Shown: in pieces, positions 1 through 9,399 of the stretch | Position numbering within the stretch: position 1 is the first letter of the stretch | Layout of the letters: each line of letters begins with the position of its first letter | Assembly (NCBI GenBank): GCA_021432635.1 | Contig: MU270015.1 | Coordinates: 2,239,333 to 2,262,907 of the forward strand | Direction of reading: 5' to 3' | DNA from: Thozetella sp. PMI_491 | Lineage: Eukaryota > Ascomycota > Sordariomycetes > Chaetosphaeriales > Chaetosphaeriaceae | DNA length: 23,575 nucleotides | The notes under the pieces: generated by a model | The model's database searches: none | What the model saw: the letters and a program-made list of their open reading frames with translations, nothing else | Told to the model about the DNA's origin: nothing | Translations under genes and position numbers: made by a program

Positions 1-349
1 AGGAATCATACAAACCCTGGTTGTCAGCTATAGGAAATTAGCTCTAGTATAATTGGTTGTTAAGCGAGCCCCACTTATACAGGCCTTAGCGAGGTGAAGC
101 AACTCTAGGATTTCTCTCGTATAGATTTAAATCTAGAAAATTCTTAAAAGCTTAGAATTTAATATTTAAGCTTATTTTTATCCTTTCTATCTCCTATATT
201 TTTTTAAAGGTGTTTTTTAAATAGGAAGTCTACGAGCTCTACCCCCCTTTTTTCTACGAGTTCTACCCCCTGTTTTTATGGATTTTAGCGTCGCACGGGC
301 TAATTTTCTACGAGCTCTACTACAGCTCGTCGGGAAATTACTGATAGGG
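1..349. repeat. Direct repeat copy 1 (left, less mutated; truncated by window edge)
   Basis: This sequence returns at 9400-9748 with a constant offset of 9399 bp and no indel. About 30 differences were counted by hand, all transitions; in all but one the other copy carries the C-to-T or G-to-A form. Copy 1 still contains CG and CA sites (for example around 64-66 and 291-297). The shared stretch ends sharply at 349, where the helicase relic begins. It behaves like a long terminal repeat or terminal direct repeat, but no primer-binding site or clear TG...CA ends were found. The true left end may lie outside the window. Confidence 0.85.
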
Positions 350-3300
350 TAAGGAGCTCTAGGGGCTAATAACTTGTATATACTATAAGATTGTAGTAGT
401 AATAGCCTTATCTAAGGCGACGATCTATATATGGTAGGCTAGGTTAGCCTGCTGTGTAGGCTACTAGTGTATCCGTACAAGGGCTGGCAGTAGGTGGAGT
501 ACTAACGAGAAGGCAGCTTTGTCGTGTAGCAGTAGCGTAGCAGTTAGGAGTATAAGTTGTATACCAGCCTGGCCTAGGACTATGCTAATAGACTATAGTA
601 CTGGCTAGAATACGTATAAACTGTTAAGGATATAGTAGGCCTTATTGAGTATAAGCCGGTCGAGCTGGTACTGGTGCTAGAGCTGTAGTAGCATCCCCTG
701 GAATACCTTACTAGCAGCCACCTTGGGTGTGACTAGCACTAGTGCTGCCTTGCCGTATGCTACTGTGCCTAGCGACTATATTACTGTAGCAATAGCGCTC
801 TCCTGTGCCTACTGGTACAGGTTGCCCTACAGCACTAGAAAAGGGGTAATAACTATCGTGGTGCTGCTTAGGGAGTAGTAGGCTAGTAGTAGGAAGGATA
901 GTGACTTACTACCCCCTGTCCCATATACTTAGACAAAAGAGGTCTTGCCCTATGTAATAGCCTATAGGACTGCGAGCTAGTTACTGTAGAACTAGGCTTT
1001 AGGCTGTTGTAGTATCTACTGTAGCTGCCCAGTAAGGTTAGTCCCTTATAGCTAGGCAAGCTGCTATAGTTAAGCTGTGTCGCAGCCCTTATCGAATAGC
1101 TTATACAACCGAGGAGTGCTACCAGCTAAGCCTATAAACCCGAGGAACTAGTGCTAGAGCTGGCTGGTGATATAGAGCTGCTCCTATTATAAGGCTAGCC
1201 CAACCGTGCTAGCTTATATCTCGTGCCTATACACAAGGTTATACGTAAGGGTTGTATAGCCTACTAGCTCAGCCTAAGAGTTAATAAGTAGTACATTGTC
1301 TTTACTGCTAGAATTATTTCTATATAAAGCTGTTAGGGGTAAATCTAAGGCCCTAAGGTACTATTAGTAGATAAAAGCCACTACCTAGCGCTAGTTACAC
1401 ACGTTAAACAGCGTGCTAAGATAGATATAAGCGTCTTAATTAAGCATCTATTATATCTAGTCTAAGCTCCAAACCTATTATAGGACCGACCGGCTGGTGC
1501 TTATACAAGGGGGCCTAGTAGGATTGTAAGCCTAGAGGTAAGGGCTTAGCTATAAGACAGGGTTATTAATATAGTAGGCCTACTTATAAAAGGGGAGTAT
1601 TAGCTAGAGGTAGAGGACTAGTTAGTAGCTAACCTTGCGTAGTATAAAGTAGTAGATAATCTAGAGTGCCTAAGTCATGGTGTAGCGCTTATAGTAGCCT
1701 ATAGTAAAGCAGACTAGCTTTAACTATATAAAGAGGTTATAGTGGCCCTTATAGGCTATGTTATAGTGCTATAGCACTAGTAGCTCTATTATGTATAGCA
1801 GCTTACCTTTAAGTAAATATATTAGGACTAATAGCTATCTGTAAAAGGCATTTATCTAATACTAGTAAGTGGCAAGTATAGCTAGGCGGAAATAGCTAGG
1901 CCTTTTTAGCTTAAGCTATATAGCTGACTAGGCTGGGCTAGCTAGAATCTAGTGTGTTACCTAGTCCTAGCCCCCTATAGCTTAGCTAGTATTATCCTTA
2001 TTAGCTAGGAATAAATAGCTTATTATATTATTACTAACCTAGTTGGTAAGTGTGGCCTATAAGATGCTTAGCAGTACCTTGTCGGCTGCCTTAAGAAGGA
2101 CTAGTAATAGCTAGTATATGCCTGTATAAAGCTAGGCTATTATAATATAGAGTACCTTACTTAAGGCCTTAAGTAAGAACTTAGTGCTGCTATATATGAC
2201 CTAGGTGCCCTATTAGTCAACCTAGCCCGCTATAGCTATAGTAAAGTAGATCTTAAGCCTATAGGCCTGTATGTTTAGGATCTAGCCAATAGGTGTAGGC
2301 AGCTGGCTGCCCTTGCTGGTCGCGCTTAGAAACCGCTGTGTATGACCTTGTATATGTATAAACAGCCCCTTGTTAGGCTGTCCTTTAGCTACTGCCTCGT
2401 CGCACGCCTGCTCGCTCTGCAGCACCACCAGCAGGCGTGCAATCTTGAGCACGGCCGAGTAGTGTGGGGTATACTCGTACGGAGCTGCCCACCCTCCATC
2501 GGGCTTCTGCCCTAGGGCAGCTAGGGCGTTAAGTAAGACACTGTTATACTCGCTACACAGCAAGGGGTAGTCAAGTAGTACTAGGAAGAGGTCTTACACA
2601 AGGTGGTCAAGGCTTATACAAGGCTCCTCAGTCCCTAGAGAGGTGGCAAGGGCAGCCTATACAGAGGTGAGCTGGGCCTCCTAGGCCTTAGTGAGGCAGT
2701 AGAGCAGCCAGTCCTTAGGCAGGCAGCACTAGTTTCGCCACAGGTAGGCTAAGATCCACTTACAAGTACCTATATACCGCGCCAAAGTATACTCCTTAAG
2801 CAGCAACACATTAAGGGGGTAGATCTGCAACTAGTCCTAGTCGGGCCAAGTGTATTAGACCTTGGTCAGAGCAGTAATCCTAGTTGTCTTAATAACATAC
2901 GCCTCAACTGCCCTTCATACAATCTAGTCTAGCCTATCCTATACCTACTAGAGGTGCTTAGCAGAGGCTGCTAGAGTACTATTAGGCCAGCTATCTATAG
3001 CAGTAAGGCTAACAAGGCTGACAGTAGCAGCAAGGTCCTACTAGCTAGTAAGATAAACAGCCTAGTACATACAGCAGACCTATAAGTTTAGCTCTAGCTT
3101 GCTCTCTATACTGTCGTTAGTACTCCTTTACCAGCTGGCTAGCTCCATACAGGCCCCTTTAAGGGTAGTAAGTAAGGGCAGCGCTATAGTAGTAGGTATA
3201 AGGGCTGCTACTGTCTAGCTAGGAGGCAGTAGGACCTTAAACTACTAGCTAACACGTCGGCTAGTAAAAAAGCACTAGTACTAAACACCTCTTTACTATA

Positions 3301-3560
3301 GCCCCTCTATACAAAGCAGCCAGGCCTAGCGTGTTACATCCCTACTATAGCACTAGCTACTGGTTTACCTATATGCCTCGTGGCAATACTATTAGATCCC
3401 CTGTAGCTTATAGGTAATATAGTAATATATATTATAAGTAAGCTTATTAGGGAAGGGGCTGTTAAGCAGCAGCTAGGCAGGGATAGGGCGTGGTGTAGTA
3501 GCAAGCTAGTTGATAACTATAGTTAGATTAGCCTAGGTCTGTGGGGCCTGGCTAGTGTGC
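350..3560 (-). pseudogene. RIP-degraded telomere-linked RecQ-type helicase (C-terminal end missing)
   Basis: A single minus-strand frame runs from about 3560 down to 350 without an indel; its stops are TAG/TAA where Gln or Trp is expected. The N-terminal part (about 3300-2700) resembles the Cys-rich OrsD/DUF3505-type region often fused to fungal RecQ-like proteins, a low-confidence match. The central part (2563-1550) reads like the conserved core of these proteins; its best preserved stretch is 2563-2282 (93 codons, no stop). The helicase domain follows: Walker A reads GTGGSKS (922-902), the DEAD/DECH box is decayed (near 632-652), and motif III reads LTATL (near 540-550). The C-terminal helicase lobe is absent because the frame ends at the repeat boundary. 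In other fungi such genes (TLH/RecQ type) sit near telomeres, so a subtelomeric origin is plausible but inferred. The start codon could not be fixed. Confidence 0.8.
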
Positions 3561-3869
3561 TGGCCTGTAATTACTATAATCTCCTTTTGCTTTTGGACCG
3601 AGATGTGTGGGTGCTTTGTATGGAGATAGGTATAGATTTCCTGGCCAAGGCAGTTGATCCTATATTTAATATATACTAGTAGACTATAGACAGGTAGTAT
3701 TTAAAACAGCTCTATAGTAGTTAGAAGAGTATAGTAGGCATCTAGTAAGAGGGCTAGTAGAAGTGGCAGATGAGATTTTTTTCATAAATATATATACTAG
3801 GGTGTTATTCTATTAAGCCCTTCTCTGTATAAGGTATAAAAATATAAGCTTATACAGGCTAGGCCTAGG

Positions 3870-4128
3870 ATCTTTACCAGCTGCCTATCTATATGGACCT
3901 AGCTACTCTTAGATCTTAAATACTATTTAATACTAGACCCAGCTAGTATCTTATCTAGCTGCCTACCTGTATAGACCTAGCTGCCCTTAGACCTTTAGTG
4001 CTCTTTAGTGCTAAGCCTAGTGGTGTCTTATCTAGCCACCCCCTCTCTAGTATCTACTACCCCTTTTTAGTGCTAGGCTAATCTTATCTAGCTATTTATC
4101 TGTATAGACCTAGTGACTTTTCTTAGTA
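3870..4128. repeat. Degenerate direct repeats (three related copies)
   Basis: Three related stretches start near 3871, 3949 and 4083. Each has the order ATCTTAtctagct, a short pyrimidine-rich part, then tATAGACCTAG and CTTAG. Copies differ mostly by transitions, as expected after RIP. Spacing is irregular (about 78 and 134 bp). Confidence 0.55.
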
Positions 4129-4242
4129 AAAAAAACAAGGTCTTTATTAGTAAGTCTATATAGGATATAGTCTGCCTCTATCAATAAAGCTATTATCCTC
4201 TAAAACTGCCACCTTTTTCCACCTTATTCACCCTTCTCTTAA

Positions 4243-4320
4243 CAAGCTACTAATTACTTGTTATTCCCTTAGCAAGCTGCTAGCTATTTACCTTTAGTAA
4301 GCTACTAGCTATTTACCTCT
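4243..4320. repeat. Short tandem repeat, about 25 bp unit
   Basis: Two to three imperfect copies of a unit with core AAGCTGCTAGCTATTTACC, seen at about 4246, 4272 and 4297. It lies in the pyrimidine-rich part of the divergent intergenic region. Confidence 0.5.
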
Positions 4321-4372
4321 TCTACCTTCTCACCCAAGCCTCTTGTTCCTGCTTGTTTTGGCCGATTGTTCT

Positions 4373-4530
4373 CACCTGCCTTCTTGCTATTGTTTTCATC
4401 TCAACCTTAGCTGCCTGCCTAATTCACTAGTCAGCACTCTTAAGCTGTTCACCTTATTCTTACCTGCCTTTTTACTATTGTTTTTATCTCAACCTTAGCT
4501 ACCTATCTAATTCACTGGTTGTTAGCACTC
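4373..4530. repeat. Tandem duplication, about 70 bp copies, period about 86 bp
   Basis: The stretch at 4373-4441 is repeated at 4459-4530. Shared landmarks in order are ACCTGCCTT, CTATTGTTTT, ATCTCAACCTTAGCT, CTAATTCACT and AGCACTCTT. Most differences are C/T or G/A. Confidence 0.75.
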
Positions 4531-4540
4531 TTGCCTCTAC

Positions 4541-4594
4541 TATAAAAGCCCTTTTCCCCCCCCCTTTAGACGCTTCCTCTCTCTCTCTCTCTCC
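4541..4594 (+). promoter_or_regulatory. TATA box followed by pyrimidine tract
   Basis: TATAAAAG at 4541-4548 is followed by a C/T-rich run and a (CT)n tract at about 4577-4592, a common fungal core-promoter layout. It precedes the plus-strand frame that becomes readable near 4681. Its role is inferred from position. Confidence 0.5.
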
Positions 4595-4680
4595 TTATTA
4601 ACTCTATCACCTTTGTATAAGCTAGCAGCTAGTAGCTCTTATATTTAGTAATAATACTCTTGAGAATCTTATAAGCTCTT

Positions 4681-5961
4681 AGCAGTAGACCTTATACGAG
4701 CTACCCCTATCTATTACCCCTCCTTTATCTAGAGTTACTAATAAAAAAGGTGTTAAACTACTCTTGTATAGACTACCTACCTTATTAGCTAGCTATTATA
4801 GCAGCTCTTAATACAAACCTTTAGTAGTAGGCATGGTTTGCTACGCCTTACCCTATAAACTAGGACCTTAGCATCCTCTATACTGGATCGCTAATCTTTT
4901 ACAACTAATTCTAAAGCCTGCCACTTACCCAGGGCTAGCGTATGATTATCACTTAGTGTAGCTACCTTACACGTAGGCATATCATAGTTACTTGCTACTA
5001 CCTCTGGACCTACTCGCCAGTATAGATTATAGGCTGTGTCTTATACCTTAATATATTGCTGATTACTTTTACTGGTGATGCCTAGCAGTTATATACCTAC
5101 TGCTAAGGTGCCCAAGCTATAAAGTACTTTGTCAACTGCCTTTATATCCCTAGTAGCTATAATAATATCTGTGCTAACTATAAGTATAGCGACTAAAGCA
5201 ATAAATACACCTATTATAGCTTATATAACAACCTAGTTATAGCTAGCCTATATATAGTAGTGCTAAATATACTAGTACCTATACCTCCTGCCCTGCTTAT
5301 ACTGCCTGTATAGTAGCAACAGCTGCTACTATAGCAGCTATAGCAGCTACTATAACTATAGCAGCAGCAGTAAAGCCTTCCTCCGCCCTACCTAGGTTTA
5401 ACCTAGACTAGCCACTAGTAACACACTATGTTCTAGGCTAACGCCTGCTAGTTTAGATTTATGCCCCGCCCTGGCTTGCCTGCCTACCAGTGCCTAGTTA
5501 TTAAGCTATAGGTTAACACCTAATAGTATTACAACTAGTTAACTAAGGGACGCTATATATAGTCTACTTATACAGGGGATATACACAACTACTAGCTAAG
5601 CCACCCTGTTACATGCTAAGCAGCTATAGAATATAAGCATAGCATACTAGTACAGGTATCATAAGAGTATACCTTTCGGCTGATATAGCACTTTTGCCTA
5701 GAGTTTATTGAGTTTCTCTAGGTATATAGCATTAACCCTAACTAGCTAGGCCCTAATAATTTAATAAACTTATAAGGCTTATATAAAGGAAAGGATAAAA
5801 CAGGCTTATATAAAAGAAAGGATAAGAAAGGCTTATACAAAGGAAAGGATAGGATAGAAAGGCAAGCTAGTATAAAAGACTAGCTAGCCCTCCCTTTATA
5901 TTACTAACGCTAGTATGTATTACTCTATTATAAATTACCTCTTTTTTATAATAAAAACTAA
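4681..5961 (+). pseudogene. RIP-degraded gene for a Gln-rich protein with 9-residue C-terminal repeats
   Basis: Plus-strand frame 1 (codons starting at 4681, 4684 and so on) stays protein-like for about 1.2 kb, with TAG/TAA mostly where CAG, CAA or TGG would be expected. A Cys-containing segment (about 5101-5210) carries the spaced pattern NNICANYKYSD and may once have bound zinc. Next come a Pro/Leu stretch and a Gln-rich tract built from decayed CAG repeats (5311-5370), then a conserved-looking segment (5420-5770). At the end a 27-bp unit is repeated three times (5776-5856), giving 9-residue repeats near GLYKGKDK. A period divisible by three suggests the TAA at 5773 was once a sense codon. 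The last stop considered is 5959-5961. The gene is divergent from the helicase relic. No family was recognised; start and possible introns are unknown. Confidence 0.5.
5776..5856. repeat. 27-bp tandem repeat, three copies
   Basis: Copies at 5776-5802, 5803-5829 and 5830-5856 share GGCTTATA followed by AAAG/AAAAG and AAAGGATA. The period of exactly 27 bp equals nine codons and lies in frame with the plus-strand relic. Confidence 0.85.
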
Positions 5962-6290
5962 ATAAATACTACTTTTAAAATTCTCCTCTCTTTACTACTT
6001 GATAATATATATAGCTTATATAAGGGTATCTTATCTATCTACCTAGGATTATTAACTAAGGCCTTTAAGAGAGTAATAATAATATAGCAGCAGCTATTTA
6101 TATAGAATCACTAACTATTCTAATAACTGCCTCCTCTATATAAATACTACCCTTATACAAATACTCTCTTTTACTCTTGCCCTACTAATTACTAACTAAG
6201 GCAGAGTAGGTTATTCTATACATGCTTTATTCTAAATAATCTCTTTTTTATATAGCTTTCTTAACTTAATTCTTATTAATAATAAACTAT

Positions 6291-6362
6291 AGCTATATAA
6301 TATAATAGTAATATCCCTAGGGCAACTATAGGAGGTTATAGGTTTAATTCCTGCTGTAGCTA
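6291..6362 (+). tRNA. tRNA-like sequence, copy 1 (probable pseudogene)
   Basis: AGCTATA at 6291 pairs with TGTAGCT at 6355-6361, giving a 7-bp acceptor-like stem followed by A. A T-arm-like segment reads ATAGG-TTTAATT-CCTGC. The D arm is eroded. The middle arm can pair CCTA with TAGG, but its loop is not a normal anticodon loop, so no amino acid can be assigned. It is the most altered of the three copies. Confidence 0.4.
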
Positions 6363-6367
6363 TTATC

Positions 6368-6442
6368 AGTGAAAGTAGTTAGGGTCTCTTTCTAACTACT
6401 TTTACTAGCTTTTTGTTTTTTTTTTTATTTTTTTTTTGTTTT
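6368..6442 (+). other. 15-bp hairpin followed by T-run, copy 1
   Basis: AGTGAAAGTAGTTAG at 6368 pairs with CTAACTACTTTTACT, ending at 6406, around a 9-nt loop; the single non-Watson-Crick position is G-T. Runs of T follow within 10 bp (about 6411-6442). Hairpin plus T-run directly after a tRNA-like unit suggests an RNA polymerase III transcription unit or its terminator, but this is inference. Confidence 0.6.
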
Positions 6443-6810
6443 TTTCCTCTAAAATAAATATATATTATATTTAACTCTTTAGTTAGCTATAATTATATAT
6501 CTTTTCTATTTATTTAGGATTAGTAATTAAGGCCTTTTTAAAAGAGTAATAATAATATAGTAGTAGTTATTTATATAGAATCACCAACTATTCTAGTAAC
6601 TGCCTCTTCTATATATATAAATACTACCCTTATACAAATGTCTTCTTTCACCCTAGCCCTACTAATTACTAACTAAGGTAGAATAATAACAGTCTAATAG
6701 CTATTTATATAAAATTATCAACTATTCTAGCAACTGCCTCTTCTAAGAAAGGCTAAGGTATAATTACTCTTTATCTAGTCTTTTTTATTTAGTTTTTATT
6801 AATTACCTAT

Positions 6811-6883
6811 AGCTATATAGTGTAATAGTAGTGTTTCTTAAGGACTCTTAAGGTAGTTATAGGTTTAAATCCTACTGTAGCTA
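6811..6883 (+). tRNA. tRNA-like sequence, copy 2 (best preserved)
   Basis: AGCTATA (6811) pairs with TGTAGCT (6876-6882), followed by A. An A-box-like TAGTGTAATAG and a B-box-like GGTTTAAATCC (consensus GGTTCGAATCC altered as RIP would) are both present at tRNA-like spacing. The variable loop TAGTT and T-arm are normal in size. The anticodon arm is 18 nt rather than 17 (TCTTA ... TAAGG with an 8-nt loop), so identity is uncertain and the gene may be a pseudogene or a tRNA-derived repeat. Confidence 0.5.
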
Positions 6884-6889
6884 ATTCTT

Positions 6890-6939
6890 AGTAAACTATA
6901 TAGTAGTATGCTGCTATATAGTTTACTAGGTTTTTTTTT
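6890..6939 (+). other. 14-bp hairpin followed by T-run, copy 2
   Basis: AGTAAACTATATAG (6890) pairs perfectly with CTATATAGTTTACT ending at 6927, with a 10-nt loop, then AGG and a run of T. The stem sequence differs from copy 1 although position and form are the same. Confidence 0.65.
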
Positions 6940-7295
6940 ATATATATTTAACTCTAGCTAGCTATAATTATATATCTTTTCTATCTGCCTTGGATTATTA
7001 ACTAAGGCTTTTCTAAGAGAGTAATAATAATATAGTAGTAGCTATTTATATAGAATCACCAACTATTTTAACAACTGCCCCTTTATATATATAAATACTG
7101 CCCTTGTATAAACGCCCTCTTTTACCCCTACCCTCTTAATTACTAACCAAGGCAGAGAGAGTAATAATAGTCTAACAGCTAGCTATTTATATAAAATCAC
7201 TAATTATTCTAGTAACTGCCTCTTTTAAGAACTTATAAGTAAGACATAATTACTTTTTATCTAGTCTTTTCTATTTAGTCTTCTTAATTACCTAT

Positions 7296-7368
7296 GGCTA
7301 TATAGTGTAATAGTAGTACTCCTTAAAGACTTTTAAGGTAGTTATAGGTTTAAATCTTATTATAGCTA
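7296..7368 (+). tRNA. tRNA-like sequence, copy 3 (probable pseudogene)
   Basis: GGCTATA (7296) pairs with TATAGCT (7361-7367), followed by A. A-box-like TAGTGTAATAG and B-box-like GGTTTAAATCT are visible. The anticodon arm can pair CCTTA with TAAGG around an 8-nt loop. It differs from copy 2 almost only by transitions. No amino acid assigned. Confidence 0.45.
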
Positions 7369-7374
7369 ATTTTC

Positions 7375-7425
7375 TGTAAACTATATAGTAGTATGCTATT
7401 ATATAGTTTATAGAATTTTTTTTAG
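7375..7425 (+). other. Hairpin followed by T-run, copy 3
   Basis: TGTAAACTATATAG (7375) pairs with its near-complement ending at 7412, then a T-run at about 7416-7423. It has the same stem family as copy 2, with transitions in the 3' arm. Confidence 0.55.
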
Positions 7426-7464
7426 TATTTAACTCTAGTTAGCTATAAGTATATATATATTTAT

Positions 7465-7615
7465 ATTAAAGGCTTTTAAAAAATAGATTTGTCTTTATAT
7501 AGAGGATAAAAAGGTCTATATAGAGGAAGGTTTGTATAAAAGCTTTAAAAAATAGATTTATCCTTATATAGAGGAAGGTCTGTATAGAGGATGGTTTATA
7601 TAAAGGCTTAATCTC
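7465..7615. repeat. About 72-bp imperfect tandem duplication
   Basis: Two copies share AAAAAATAGATTT, then CTTTATATAGAGG or CCTTATATAGAGG, GGTCTRTATAGAGGA and TATAAA. Differences are mostly transitions. The motif TATAAAGGCTT links this region to the 27-bp repeats at 5776. Confidence 0.6.
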
Positions 7616-7621
7616 TTTTAA

Positions 7622-7870
7622 GATCCCTGAGTTTAATAGGATATAAAGCTCTATAAAAACTTAGGGGAAGTATATAGCTAGGCTAGATTTTTAACTAAGT
7701 CTTTTCCTGGCCCTACTAACTATAGGTAAAATACTAAAGATTCTGAAAAACTTAGGTATAATGTAGGAATTAAACATAGTAGCCCCTCTTCCTAGCCTTA
7801 TTAGAAGTAAGGCTAGGCCTTTAATTCTAGCACTATAGCTTATATTATTACACTAGGTTACTAAGTAAGA
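7622..7870. repeat. Hairpin-headed repeat block, copy 1
   Basis: Related to 9099-9348. It starts with a stem CCCTGAGTTTA (7625-7635) and a matching arm AAAACTTAGGG (ending near 7666), then shares GCTAGATTTTTA, TAGGTAAAATA, AGCCCCTCTTCCTA, CTTTAATTCTAG and CTAGGTTACTAAGTAA. Differences are dominated by transitions. Confidence 0.7.
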
Positions 7871-7925
7871 GTAGATATATTTATTATAAGACCTAGCTAT
7901 TTTTTACCTTATATTTAACAGGCTA

Positions 7926-9025
7926 GATAATTAATACCTAGTTAGCTTATTATAGCCTAGATAGCTTATTATAGCCTAGATAACTTACTATAGCCTAGCT
8001 ATAAAATCACAAGCTATTCTAATAACTACCCCCTTTATATATAGATATTATCCTTATATAAATATCCTCTTTTTCCCCTCTGCCCTACTAATTATCTAGC
8101 AGCTATTAGTGTAGAATCACTAGTAGTATGCTTACTATAGCCTAGTTAGCCTGTTATAGCCTAGTTAGCTTGCTATAGCCTAGTTAGCTCGTTATAGCCT
8201 AGATAGCTTATTATAGCCTAGATAGCTTATTATAGCCTAAATAACTCGCTATAGCCTAGTTAGCTTATTATAGCCTAGTTAGCTTGCTATAGCCTAGTTA
8301 GCTTATTATAGCCTAATTAGCTTGCTATAGCCTAGATAGCTTGCTATAGCCCTAATTAGCTTACTATGGCCTAGTTGACTTACTGTGGCCTAGTTGGCTC
8401 GCTATAGCCTAGTTGGCTCGCTATAGCTTAGATAGCTTACTATAGCCTAGATAGCTTGTTATAGCTTAGATAGCTTGCTATAGCCTAGATAGCTTACTAT
8501 AGCCCAGCTATAAAATCACCAGCTATTCCAGTAACTACTAGTACCCTTTATATATAAAAATACCATCCCTATACAAACATCCTCTTTTCCCCTTTGCCCT
8601 GTTAATTATCTAGCAGCTATTTATATAAAATCACTAGCTATGTATTTATTATGGCTTAATTGGTATGTTATAGCCTAGATAGCTTGTTATAGCCTAGTTA
8701 GGTTGTTATGGCCTAGTTAGCTTGTTATAGCTTAGTTAGCTTGCTATAGCCTAGCTATAGAATCACTAGCCATTCCAGCAACTACCCCCTCTATATATAA
8801 ATACTATCCTTATACAAACATCTTCTTTTCCCCTCTGCCCTACTGATTATCCAGTAGCCGCTTATATAAAATTACTAGCTATGTGCTTACTATAGCCTAG
8901 TTAGTATATTATAGCCTAGATAGCTTGTTATAGCCTAGTTGGGTCGCTATAGCCTAGTTAGCTCACCGTGGCTTAGTTGGCTTGTTATAGCTTAGTTAAT
9001 ATACTGTAGCTTAAATAGCTTGCTA
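7926..9025. repeat. Minisatellite field, 19-bp unit, with interspersed about 130-bp blocks
   Basis: Tandem copies of about TATAGCCTAGTTAGCTTGC fill 7926-7996, 8124-8508, 8647-8757 and 8888-9025, a few tens of units in total. They are separated by related AATCAC...TTATATAAA blocks that also occur in the 474-bp units. Variants mainly exchange T/C and A/G at fixed positions (TTAG/ATAG, CTTG/CTCG/TTAT). No coding frame. Confidence 0.85.
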
Positions 9026-9098
9026 TAACTTAGTTAGCTTACTTTTAAAAAAAAGGTATAGATAGAAAATATTTATATATAAGCAACTTTTTACTTTA

Positions 9099-9348
9099 AG
9101 AACCCCGAGTTTAACATAATATAAAGCTCTGTATAAACTCGGGGGAGGCGTATGGTAGAGCTGGATTTTTAGTATATTATCTAGCCCTACTTTTACAGGT
9201 AAAATATATATAGCTAGTGTAGGTGGCTATAAAAGCCTTTTACACTCTGCCGATATAATATAGATTTGAACACAGCCCCTCTTCCTACTTTGTAGCAGGC
9301 CCTTAATTCTAACGTAGTATAACTATGCTAGGTCACCAAGTAAAAAGC
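9099..9348. repeat. Hairpin-headed repeat block, copy 2
   Basis: The better preserved copy of 7622-7870. CCCCGAGTTTA (9103-9113) is perfectly complementary to TAAACTCGGGG (9134-9144) with a 20-nt loop, followed by GAGG. The block ends shortly before the second direct repeat at 9400. It could mark the boundary of a larger terminal repeat, since a purine-rich GGGGGAGG run lies at its head, but this was not proven. Confidence 0.7.
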
Positions 9349-9399
9349 AATCTTAATTTTTACTTCCCTTGTCTTGTTTATAATTACTTCCTCTGGCTT

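Larger units (their letters stand above)
3561..4540. other. Divergent intergenic region with degenerate repeats
   Basis: No coding frame is visible in this roughly 1-kb stretch between the minus-strand helicase relic and the plus-strand Gln-rich relic. It holds several families of short degenerate direct repeats, listed separately, and probably the promoters of both genes. The helicase start and promoter elements were not identified. Confidence 0.5.
5990..7440. repeat. Complex tandem array of about 474-bp units (three copies)
   Basis: The anchor GAGTAATAATAATATAG occurs at 6071, 6544 and 7019, spacings of 473 and 475 bp. Each unit has the order: anchor, a block with AATCAC and CTATT...TAACTGCC, a pyrimidine-rich part ending in ACTAATTACTAAC, then a tRNA-like sequence, a long hairpin and a T-run. 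The AATCAC...CTATTC...AACT block also recurs between the minisatellite stretches at 7990-8125, 8508-8647 and 8750-8890. No coding frame was found. Confidence 0.8.

Noticed and set aside
2282..2563. Independent 93-codon gene on the minus strand
   Set aside because: The frame continues in both directions with helicase-family similarity; the open stretch starts with TTG inside the larger relic and is only an unmutated piece of it.
6811..6883. Lysine tRNA (CTCTTAA resembles a Lys anticodon loop)
   Set aside because: The flanking bases do not form the needed stem with that loop in place; the alternative stem gives an 8-nt loop, so no amino acid was assigned.
7926..9025. CRISPR array
   Set aside because: The 19-bp units are contiguous without unique spacers, show no cas genes nearby, and lie in a eukaryotic (intron-bearing, RIP-mutated) context.
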